DNA of 64,000 nucleotides from Plasmopara viticola (lineage: Eukaryota; Oomycota; Peronosporomycetes; Peronosporales; Peronosporaceae): positions 2,480,001 through 2,544,000 of the forward strand of contig MBPM02000001.1 of assembly GCA_001695595.3 (NCBI GenBank). Reading direction: 5' to 3'. Under the pieces are notes generated by a model. It had not been told where the DNA came from. It ran no database searches and worked only from the letters and a program-made list of their open reading frames with translations. Shown here piece after piece: positions 55,171 to 64,000 of this stretch. Both the position numbers and the translations under genes were made by a program. Position 1 is the stretch's first letter. Each line of letters starts with the position of its first letter.

Positions 55171-55729
55171 TAGATGGTTCCTGAGCGTGCAAACGCTCAA
55201 ATTCATTTACTTTTAGGTGAAGATTTTTTAAGTACCCGCATACATTCATTTTTTTCTTTAGGAAAACAGAATCTTCCCGTTTGTGTTCATCAAAAGGGCA
55301 TCTAAGATTATAGCAATTTCAATTTGGAGCCTGAAATAAATTTGCTAACTCATGTGAGGAGTTGTGCAAATACTCTTGGGCTTCAGGCAACTGTATTGCC
55401 CAAACTGGGCGGCCCTTTTTGACGGTTTGGAGATATAACAAACAAGTGACGAAGCAATGCGACAGCTTTTTTCCTTGTGTTGATTTTCCTGCTTGCACAG
55501 ATGCAGCAACTGATCCGGGTACAACTTTTACTAGTGGTGCAGATAATGACGCGGATGTGGTAGCAACTTCTATTCCTTCTGATGATTCACTGTCTAGATT
55601 CGGAAGCTGTTTAGCTCAGCACGACCCGTTCAACGGGGGGGGGGGAAGATTGCTTTGACCCGGCTGAAAAAGTTGGTGAGCAAGCTTGGTCCTGTTTCTG
55701 TCCACTTAAGGTGTAGCTGGCAAATTGCG
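55171..55729. other. Spacer between LINE remnant and resumed duplication unit
   Basis: A 98-residue frame at 55362-55658 (+) has no known domain. It ends at a run of ten G at about 55636-55645, a likely mutation-prone or sequencing-error-prone site. Nothing else seen. Confidence 0.4.
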
Positions 55730-57210
55730 GAATAAATCAACGTCCTCAGACGAGCAGCTCGTCGCCGCGATTACCTGACAAGCAATTCTCATTGTGATTT
55801 CTTATTTATGGCAAGAGACATGTGCCGTATCAGAGTAGACGATATCGCATATGCAATATTTCGGGCCATAAGAATTGCAACGTTAGCATAGGCCCCAAGT
55901 CTTCCCAATTTTGTTTACCCTAGTAGCAAATTTCGTAGATTTAGGATTGCGGTAGGAGAGTGTACGATCAACTTTTTTTGGCTTAGGGCTATCAACGCTT
56001 TTGCATATGCCTGTTTATTGACCGGTGCAGAGCAAAGTTTGAGCCGCCCTCGCTAGTGGTTTTCTCGATTGGGTAATCACGTATTGCTTCAATTGTATGT
56101 ACTCGAATAGCCACTATTTATGATATATTCCATTATTGTAATTAAATGCTGTAAAGTATCCAGAATATTTTTGGAAATTGATGTCAATATTACTTGCCAC
56201 CACATATGTATCTACAACATAGCTAGAGTGATGCTTACTTAGGATGTTGACAATTTTATTTTACGAAGATCGTAAGACGGGTCCGTCCAAGGCTAACACC
56301 ATACTCTGTATTATTGAGGTGGGCGGTGACTATTTTTTGATGCAACACTTACATAAAATAAATTGGTACTTACGAGGAAGCTTGGTACGTTTGATCATCA
56401 GATCTCTCTTTTTTAAATAAGCTGCGGTCGCGCGTCCTTGTAAAGTGGTTGTTGGTGTGCGCAAGCAGTGCATCACCCGTATAGCTACAAGAATAATGCT
56501 GAGTGCTGGAACGCGCTATGCCAGTGAAGCTAAACTCGTAAGTTAATGCATCCAGACGATAAATTTCGTGCCACTTCTCTCGATGCATTGGCCACAGCCA
56601 GCCATACCTCGCATGGTAGCAACGACTTTACGAGCGTTGACTAGTGGGAAAGTATTACCCCATGTACATCGTCAAGGCCTTGCCTTTGATGCCTAGGTTA
56701 AAAGCCAATTATGTATTTTGCGGCATGCAACAAGTGACGAGCACTGCTCACAAAATAGCATATTAACTCGCGTGCAGTAATGGCGCCGTAATTACGTTGT
56801 CATTTTTTATATTCACCATATATCTTTAAGACAGAGCAAGACTTTTTTGTACGAGGATGGCTCGGTGGCCAACAACACACTCTATGTTTTAGATTCTTGT
56901 GCTCGACATCATCAGTGTTTGCTTTTGATATTCCAATGCTTGACACGTCTACCAACTCGGCCCAGTGCTCACGCCAACAGTGATTTTGCTTCTCAACTGC
57001 GGTGGATTCATAGCCTATCAAAGCTTTGCTGAAAACAAAGCGGGTGGTACTTAAGGTCTTTGTCTTTTGGTCAACCCACGGCTCGTGCCACCCCAGCCAT
57101 TTTATGGCCAAGATGAAGTCTATTCGCATTTACGTCCAAAACCAATCAACGTTAGACGCTCTAGAAGTCAAGAAACTTAAAGTCTTGTTCGTGTCGTCAA
57201 GAAACTGTAA
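55730..57210. repeat. Segment B of duplication unit 1
   Basis: Matches 60410-61906. A minus-strand stretch (about 56520-56370) reads LSIILVAIRVMHCLRTPTTT followed by LQGRATAAYLKKR. It is the counterpart of the same frame in segment B2 with several amino-acid replacements and no selection evident. Other frames (56800-57129) are open here but broken in B2. I take it as non-coding or decayed. Confidence 0.6.
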
Positions 57211-58185
57211 TCTGCTTTTCGTTGTTTTGTGATTTGAAACCGTTGATTTTTTTAATGTGTTTTTTTTGCACCCGGCACCGAATTTACTTTTGTAATTGCT
57301 CGTCATTTTCCAAAGTACCGGTGAAAAAACAAGTATCGTTCCTCACTTCGCTTTTGAATTGAACTCTTTCAAATAAATGCAAGGTGGTGCCCGATTGGGT
57401 GTTTCGTAAGGAGCCCGAGTATCAGAAATAGAAGAATTCGAACGAAGAACAGCACCAAGCGATGTGTGAACTCGTGATGGAACGCACTGACGATAAAAAG
57501 CTGCCGAATTGTTCTTTGAAAGCAGCTGCTGACGAATGTGCGTTCAGTACAAATATTCGTGAATGGATTTGCGGTAGAATACTTTTGAATAATAGCAATG
57601 TGTTCGTCACTGAGTAATCGCAAACGGTTGGCAAGATAGGGCGCACAAAAGTCGTCGTCGAATTGGAAAAGTACAAGACGGCCGACAGACGCTTGCGAAT
57701 TTGATTTGCTCATTTCTAGTTCGCAATTTTATTTTGAGCACGGTTTTCCGGCAATATGGTAATCGTGGCCGAGGCGACCAGCCCCATGTGCCCATTGAAA
57801 AAATTGTCTAGCAGAACAACGCCATACCTAAGAGAGACAAGGATAATCTCCGATCTGTCATCCACGTGACACTCCTGGTATGTACGTTCTCGATCTCCAA
57901 TCACTTCAGCATCACCAAGCTCCGGACAATATCGATGAGCTTATCGAACCTGTCTAAATTCGAAGCAAAGGGCCACGATTAGCTTTAAAATGTGCACATC
58001 CCCGCAGCATTGTTGGTTGAGGTCATAAGATGCGGTGGGGATACGACTACAAGTTTATCTATAGATAAGAGCTTTCCTCTGACCATCTTTTGGCACTTGC
58101 GCATAAGAGTGTTGAAACGCCATAAATTTGACGCAATAACGCAATGAAATAGTAAACAGAACATATATTTGAGACCGAGGGAGTA
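57211..58185 (-). pseudogene. Mariner-like transposase remnant next to transporter copy 2
   Basis: The right end (58160-58185) in reverse complement reads TACTCCCTCGGTCTCAAATA, a mariner-like terminus beginning with the TA target. The minus-strand frame at 57904-57716 reads VVLLDNFFNGHMGLVASATI, then ENRAQNKIAN, reminiscent of the region around the first catalytic Asp of Tc1/mariner transposases (FDGKIGxWPF...KRxSKNRxAGT type). The frame then breaks. The left terminus is lost. The unit 1 counterpart keeps a left terminus but less of the interior. Confidence 0.4.
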
Positions 58186-58241
58186 CTTTGTCAATCTCAC
58201 AATGCAATTTACTACACTTCGTTCGTGAGTAAAGGAACAAC

Positions 58242-59771
58242 TTACACTGCAGTCTCAGGCAACTCGATCTCGTTATCCTCGTCCTGCTCTCCTTTGTTCT
58301 TCTCCTTGGACGGAATACTCATCACGCGCTTGCCGCACATCGAATAGTGGTAGCCTGGTTCGAAACGGTCCTCACTATTCGTTCGCACGAAGAAAAGCAC
58401 CCCAAACCCAATGCACACGAAAATGAAGATGATATGCATGTTGTCAATATATGCCTCTCCCACGCTGATGCCATTGGCAATTTTGTCGTTGTACGCATTG
58501 TTGAACGTGATACCGCCCACAACAGAAGCGAGGGCCAAGGACGTGAGTATAATGCCATGGAGAGGGCCGACGTTGTAGGCGCCAAACATGTCAGTGACAA
58601 AGGCTGGGATCGTGCCAAGTCCGCCACCGTAGCAGCTCGTGAGTACAAATATTTCAATGGCAAAGTACGTGAAGCTCTCGTGACGAATGATTGTCGGCAA
58701 CGATCCTATTATAATGATTTGCGCAGCCAAAGTAAAGTAGAACAGTACTTTGCGTGCGTACGTTCTTTCGACTTCGAAAAAGCGGACCAGGAGATCCGAA
58801 AAACACGAAAATGCAAGGCGACCGCAGCAGTTGAATGCGCTGTTGACGGACACGATGTCAGAGGCCGTGTTTGCACTTTTAGCGAAAATGTCAGTGCACA
58901 TACTCGACAAGCGGGATAATACAATGACACCGAAGATTTGGTTGGCGGCGAACATGATGTACATGAAAAGAAATTCTGGGGTGAAAATGGCCGTTCTTAG
59001 CGTGAAAGATTTGGTGGATTGCGTTGGAGCAGAAGCCGGTACCGACTGGTCCGCGCCAGTCGGAGTCTGGACAAGCTTGTACCCCATGCTCACCTTTTCC
59101 TCCGTTTCGTCACTCTCTTTAATGGCATTGCCTTCGATATTGAGACCGTCAACAGTGTAGTCAGGGGGTGGCACACGAAGCACCAATGCACTAGCAACCA
59201 TCGCACAACTCATGATAGCACCAAGCAAAACGAGCATCCACGGGAGACCGACAGCATTGATTGTAGGCAAATAGACCTTGCTCCAAACAGCCGACCCCGC
59301 CCCAGAGCCTGCAACAGCAAACCCGGCAGCCGTGCCTCGGTAGTCAGGAAACCACTTCTGAAGTGTTGACACGGGCGAGACGTAGCACATCCCTAGACCA
59401 ATGGCGTTGATGACGCCGTATCCGATGTATACACTGGCAATGGATTTATAGTTAATTCCAAGGGCAGTGACAATGTGACCGATCATGAACAAGGTCGTTC
59501 CGATCAACACGGACATTCGGGGTCCCATGCGTTCAATCACGGGTCCTAAAATTGCAGTTGCCGTCCCAACGACACCAATGGTGATGTAGAAGGTATTGAC
59601 TGCACGACTCTTTGTGGCATCGTTGTAGATAGCTTGGTCAATGGGATGGTTAAGCACAGACCAAGCGTAAATGGACCCGAGGCAAAACTGCACGACAAAG
59701 GCGGCAATGAAAAGGTACCAACGCGAGAATGCAAGTCCAAGCATTGGGGCGGCTAAGAAAGGAGTAAACAC
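58242..59771 (-). CDS. MFS transporter, oxalate/formate-antiporter-like, copy 2
   Basis: 509 residues, same length as copy 1 with no indel. Helices 3-5 (about residues 72-160) and most of helices 7-12 appear identical between copies. Differences concentrate in residues 1-71, the central loop (ESDETEEKVSMGYKLVQTPT here) and the last 40 residues. The D/E-R-x-G-x-R loop and all helices are intact, so this copy should also work. Long runs of identical DNA, including synonymous positions, in the middle of the gene contrast with more diverged flanks. Both copies probably have the same substrate and differ, if at all, in regulation. Confidence 0.9.
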   Translation of the reverse strand: MFTPFLAAPMLGLAFSRWYLFIAAFVVQFCLGSIYAWSVLNHPIDQAIYNDATKSRAVNTFYITIGVVGTATAILGPVIERMGPRMSVLIGTTLFMIGHIVTALGINYKSIASVYIGYGVINAIGLGMCYVSPVSTLQKWFPDYRGTAAGFAVAGSGAGSAVWSKVYLPTINAVGLPWMLVLLGAIMSCAMVASALVLRVPPPDYTVDGLNIEGNAIKESDETEEKVSMGYKLVQTPTGADQSVPASAPTQSTKSFTLRTAIFTPEFLFMYIMFAANQIFGVIVLSRLSSMCTDIFAKSANTASDIVSVNSAFNCCGRLAFSCFSDLLVRFFEVERTYARKVLFYFTLAAQIIIIGSLPTIIRHESFTYFAIEIFVLTSCYGGGLGTIPAFVTDMFGAYNVGPLHGIILTSLALASVVGGITFNNAYNDKIANGISVGEAYIDNMHIIFIFVCIGFGVLFFVRTNSEDRFEPGYHYSMCGKRVMSIPSKEKNKGEQDEDNEIELPETAV

Positions 59772-60409
59772 TTTTGCGTCAAATGGACGAATTCAAACTG
59801 TCGTTGTGTTAAGTCGAAGGGGCCACTTTGGAGCCCATCGATGCAGCCAGCGAGTCGCCTATCTGTTGTGTTTAAACGAGGCAAAAACGAAGGTGCGAAC
59901 GCGAGTAATAAGAACAGTCACATCGAGTCTCGCGGCCGCGAAATCGCGCTGTATTCGCAATGGCTTAAGGCTTTGATTTGATTTAATACAGTGGTTCCTT
60001 TGTGCTATATTGCTTATTGCAATGTTTCTACAGTACCAGTACCACATTCGATCGGCAGATTGTGGATGTGAGATCTGTTTTCAGCATATCGCCATTTGTA
60101 TCGCCTTACCCGTAAATTTTGATAGTATTTCATTATCTGCGCTACCAGTTAGTCCTTCCACTCCATGCTAGTGCTGTCATGGATATCGGGCAAAAGCACA
60201 TTAATGAGAGGCTTTGCAATGTGAGCGGCTTTGGGATGTGCTTCATAGCAAGCCCCATATATATTCTATTAAAGTTTAAACTTTCAAATTGATACCTCGA
60301 AGTCTGTTCATATCATTTTCAATCACAAGAGGTGTTTTCTGTCCTGTTTGTCGGCACGTAGTCAGTGTGCGATTTGGAGCGAGTCATGCAATTGTCTTGT
60401 AGCCCCGCG
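59772..60409. promoter_or_regulatory. Upstream region of transporter copy 2
   Basis: Promoter-bearing interval, partly alignable to 51505-51960. A GC-rich patch with a NotI-type sequence near 59933 is absent from copy 1. No core element assigned. Confidence 0.4.
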
Positions 60410-61906
60410 TCTGCAAATCAACGTCCTCAGACGAGCAGCTCGTCGCCGCGAGTAACTTTCATGCAATTCCCTTGTAAATTCTGTGCCATGTCAGAGTAGA
60501 TGATATCGCCTAGGCAAAATTTTGGGCCGTAGAATTGCAACGCTACTAAGTGTTTCTATTTCAATTTCTAATCGCAAATGTCACAGAATCGTACGATCAT
60601 ACAAGGCTATAAGTAAAAGCGTTCGTGTACAAACGCCTTTACAAATGCCTGCTTGATGATCGATGCATTACAAAGTTTGAGCCGCCCTCGCTATCGGCTT
60701 TCTCGACTGGGTAAAAAAGTAGCAGGTAAGCAGGGGTCACGTATTGCGTCAGTTGTTAGTACTTGAAATTGCGCATAATGCCACTTGTATATGATAAAAT
60801 ACATTATTGCAGTAAAGTATTTTGAAAATTGATGTCAATATTTCATACTAAAGACCATTGCGAATACTGACGCTTGTGTTCGTAAGACCTGTCCGTCCAA
60901 GGCTAACGCCATAATAAAAGCTGGGCGGTAGATATTTTTAATGCAACACCTAGATTGAAATAAACTCGTACTTACGATGAAATTTGGTACGTTTGGTCCT
61001 CAGAATTCTCTTATTCAAACAAGCTGCGGTCGCGCGTACTTGTAAAGTGGTTGTTGGTGTGCGCAAGCAGTGCATCACCCGTATAGCTACAAGAATAATG
61101 CTAAGTGCTGGAATGTGCTGCCAAAGACCCTCCAGTGAAGCTTGATTCGCGAGGTAATGCATCCACAACAAGCGTTGACCGAAGGATTTTGTACCACTTA
61201 ACTTACATCGCCAGGGCGTCGCTCTCGATGGCCAACCATTCTTGGATGGTAGCAACGACTCTAAGGACATTGACCGGTGGAAATAATGATACTCATCTGC
61301 ATCGTCAAGGCCTTGCCCTTGATACCTTGACCAAAAGCCAACCATGTATGTTTCGGCATGCAGCAAGTGACATGCACCGCACACAATATACATACTAATT
61401 GCGTGTAGTAAAAGGGCCTAATCCACGCTGTCTCGACTAAACGCCAGGCACGTAACTTATAAAGGTGAGTCTCACAAAACATTTCCGTGGCTCAAGGGAC
61501 ACTCAACGTGCTGTAGACAAATCTGCTTTGTTTCGAGCCAGAGTGGCTTGTAGCAAGTGTTTTTTGTACGCGAATCGCTCAGTGGTAAATTTGCATTCCA
61601 GATTATTGCGTTTGACATCCTTTGTGTTCTTTTTCGACTATTAATTGCTTATCACGTCTGCAACTCAGCCTAGTGCTCACGCCAACAGTGCTTTTGCTTC
61701 CTAATTGAAGTGGATTCACGACCAAATAGAGCCCTGCTAGGAGCAAAGGGGTGGTACCTAAGGTCTTTGACCTCACGGCTCGAGACACCCTAGCCAGCCA
61801 ATGGTCAGGATGAGACCTTTTCGCATTTGCGACCAAGACTTGACAGCGTTTGGTGCTATAAAAGTCCGGAGATCTTAAACCTCGTTCTTGTCCTCAAACA
61901 AGAAGT
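60410..61906. repeat. Segment B of duplication unit 2
   Basis: Counterpart of 55730-57210. It contains a 147-residue minus frame (61393-60950) with no recognised domain, of which only the C-terminal third is conserved in segment B1. Not called as a gene. Confidence 0.6.
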
Positions 61907-63349
61907 GATTATGTCACCTCAATGTGCTCGTGAAGCTTCAGTGTGCGGCTGACTATCTTTGACAGTAGAACATTCAGAGAATTTAGCCGTTACTACAGTG
62001 CCGACAAGGACAATCCGTGGATTACCGAAATCCTTCACAATGACTTCAACAACCAGCAATCCAGACTTGAACGCACGAATCGTGCTATAGCGTATGGTCT
62101 TTCTTGTTTCTCTACGGCATACCAGGCAACTTGTTGGTCGTGAGTCCTCAATTTCCGGAGCTGAGGTGCTTTGAGAAAGGGAATACACCGGTCAAAATTG
62201 TCAAATTTTACCACAAATGTAGATGCTTTAATGCTGGCTTGCAGTTTGAAAACCTGCCTCCTTCTCCCCACCATAGCTGACATTCATGGGAAATGGATGG
62301 TCCAATCGGCCCATCGCGGCGCCCGAAATTTTTTTACGATCTCCTCAAAAGAAATCGGGCGTTCACTAGACACCTCTATCCATACCGCTTTTGTGCGCAG
62401 TCCGTCCATAGACGCGGTGGCTATCACCTCTTTTCAAAAAAGTTGCTGGCCATCTCAGCCAGTAGAGCTCTTGACTCATGGAACAAGTCCACTTAGTCAT
62501 TTTTGTCTCGCGGATAGCTACAAGGCATGACCATACACGGTGCGTATAGTTGGGTGACAAAAATACGTGCGCAACGTCACAGCTCATCCCACGGGGGGTG
62601 TCGCCTTAACTTAGGTATTGCCTGTAAGTGCCCATTTCCTTGCTCTTCCTAGTACTCTTTGCTACGCCGTCTGCACCGCACCAAAATCATACATGTTCCG
62701 ACCTCACCAGAAAATGATCGTGGTTCTCTCTTTAAAAATCTTCCCATTTATCGTGAGTGACTTCGTTCTGGGTGGGACATTCTCAGACGCTCGATGCGTA
62801 CATCTTTGCTAGCATTTGTTAGAAATGCTCTGCCTGAGCGCCTTTATAATTTGCCTTTCGGCGTGCACTGATCGCGTCAGATGCAGCCAAATGTTGTGCT
62901 TGTTGAGACTCAGCATAAATGTCATCTTATTTAGTCCGTCTTGAACGCTTTTAGGAAAACGAGTATACCGCTTCATCCTCACAACGACTTGGCCTGCGCA
63001 AAGCCATATCTTTTTGCAGTCCTAAGTAATGACCTTCTCCCTTCACTTATAACTATCTGCCTGACTGTATACGTCTGCACACAAAGACTCGATATATTAT
63101 TTATAGCAGCGAGCTCATCGCTTTCAAAGTTCATAAGAAACCTGCTGTGGACCAATATATCAACGCTTACTATCGAACGAAACAAGTTTTACTAATACGC
63201 ATTTTAAAATGGTCATTAGACCATATACTGCTTTTCAGTTTGCTCTTTAGTATCAAATACCGCCTTTCATTCGACGCTCGGAACATTACATAATTATATA
63301 TGTAGAAGATAAGAGTTCTTTGTAATTTTGCCCCAACTAATAATTTAGA
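61907..63349. other. Intergenic, no gene recognised
   Basis: Several overlapping frames on both strands at 61919-62587 have no identifiable domain and mutually exclusive readings. Perhaps a decayed DDE-type transposase, but I cannot support it. Confidence 0.35.
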
Positions 63350-63943
63350 GAGCGCCTTTTCTTACACCCCCCTCTCTGCCTGAAACTACACCCTTTCTCT
63401 ATGCTTATCAATAAATGTAAAGCTTCATATCCAGCTACTGCTATTTCTCTAAGTTTATAAGCGCCGGTAGACATTCCAACCAAAACCAATTTCTCAGACA
63501 TGTATTCACATCAAATGTCATTGTTGTACTATGATCCAGCCTAAAATACGTGCCATGGTTTACCTTGCATACAGTTTTGTTGAAATTTAACCAATCTCTT
63601 CACATTCAAGGAGGGTTTGGCTGATACTACCCGCTTCTTGTCGAGCCAACGGAAAGGCACTTTCATGTGACACACCTCATGAGAGGCCAACCTTTTTGTT
63701 ACGATTGAGTCTCACAGCAAAGCCGTACAATTTGGCAAAAGCCTCAATTCCAACTTATACAAAAGTAGGAAAATTTGCTTTTTTGAGGTTCGACATGGTG
63801 GGTACGTTGTAAAGCACAAATTAATAATCTGAGGAATTGATGTTGGTGGGAATGTCTACCGGCGCTTTTTATTGTAAGGAAAAGGTGGTGGCTGGAGATG
63901 AAGCTGTACCTTTATTGAGAGGGGGATTTATGTATAGGCGCTC
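63350..63943. mobile_element. Non-autonomous element with long terminal inverted repeats
   Basis: The left arm 63350-63500 and right arm about 63828-63943 are imperfect inverted repeats. Outer ends are gagcgcct / aggcgctc. A shared block is caataaatgtaaagcttcat against, in reverse complement, caataaaggtacagcttcat. An inner block is aagcgccggtagacattcc on both sides. The left arm carries an extra about 32 nt. The internal about 330 nt are non-coding. This is a foldback- or MULE-MITE-like structure. The flanks are AT-rich and similar (taattta / ttatttta), so a duplication length cannot be fixed. Confidence 0.75.
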
Positions 63944-64000
63944 CCATTATTTTAGAATAGAACAAATTTCGGCTTTTGCAAATCACTCATTTGATGTCCT

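Larger units (their letters stand above)
49330..57210. repeat. Tandem segmental duplication, unit 1 (interrupted)
   Basis: Unit 1 = mariner remnant + transporter copy 1 (about 49330-51960) + a 1.5-kb segment (about 55730-57210). It corresponds to unit 2 at 57211-61906 in the same order and orientation. The interval 51961-55729 has no counterpart in unit 2, apart from about 60 nt at 60361-60410, and contains the LINE remnant. Shared landmarks include gaggtgttttctgtcctgtt at about 51899 and 60329, and caacgtcctcagacgagcag at about 55738 and 60419. Confidence 0.85.
57211..61906. repeat. Tandem segmental duplication, unit 2
   Basis: Second unit, about 4.7 kb and uninterrupted: mariner remnant, transporter copy 2 and segment B2, in the same order as unit 1. 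Its left boundary near 57210 joins directly to the end of segment B1, as expected of a head-to-tail duplication. Confidence 0.85.

Noticed and set aside
60950..61393. 147-residue minus-strand frame in segment B2
   Set aside because: Counterpart in segment B1 is broken or in another frame apart from about 50 residues; no signal peptide or domain.
1..64000. CRISPR array, bacterial operon or prophage
   Set aside because: No regular spaced repeats; spliceosomal introns and eukaryotic gene families throughout.

Overview
The window looks like nuclear DNA of an oomycete, probably Peronosporales-like. Genes are compact, with mostly 50-80 nt GT-AG introns (donors such as GTACGT and GTGCGT). Two secreted GH81 beta-1,3-glucanases, a TOM1/THH1-type membrane protein, LINE, Ty3/gypsy and mariner-like remnants, and a short retroposon with an (AATAC)n tail fit this placement. 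It is inferred from gene families and architecture, not from a database search.

Layout. 0-8.4 kb: a TAZ-like zinc-finger gene (-), two opposed SINE-like copies, and a GH81 glucanase (+). 9-32 kb is a dense housekeeping block: AGC kinase, DNA ligase IV (-), an XK-like membrane protein, a BRCT-containing family X polymerase (POLL-like, 6 exons), a TOM1-like 7-TM protein (5 exons), a coiled-coil/START-like protein (-), an unknown two-TM protein (5 exons), the GPI transamidase subunit GPI8/PIG-K (-, 9 exons), the TFIIH subunit TFB1/p62, a lysine-methyltransferase-like protein, a small deaminase-like protein (-) with two perfect hairpins beside it, and bifunctional AASS (LKR/SDH). 32-40 kb: an 8-exon coiled-coil protein, then second copies of the TAZ-like and GH81 genes. 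40-49 kb is gene-poor with decayed mobile DNA, one candidate small secreted cysteine-rich protein and a fragment resembling an effector-type nuclease/kinase domain. 49-62 kb is a tandem segmental duplication carrying two MFS transporters of the oxalate/formate-antiporter type. The first unit is interrupted by a decayed LINE. The end holds an element with long terminal inverted repeats.

Together: LIG4 and the POLL-like polymerase, both non-homologous end-joining enzymes, are separated only by one membrane-protein gene. The GH81 and TAZ-like genes occur as two paralogous pairs, which suggests duplication of a two-gene block followed by rearrangement. GPI8 and TFB1 share a 108-nt divergent promoter. 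The spliced gene models were assembled by hand from reading frame, splice-site phase and family similarity. Every internal junction given for POLL, TOM1-like, the 239-aa protein, GPI8 and the coiled-coil gene keeps the frame.
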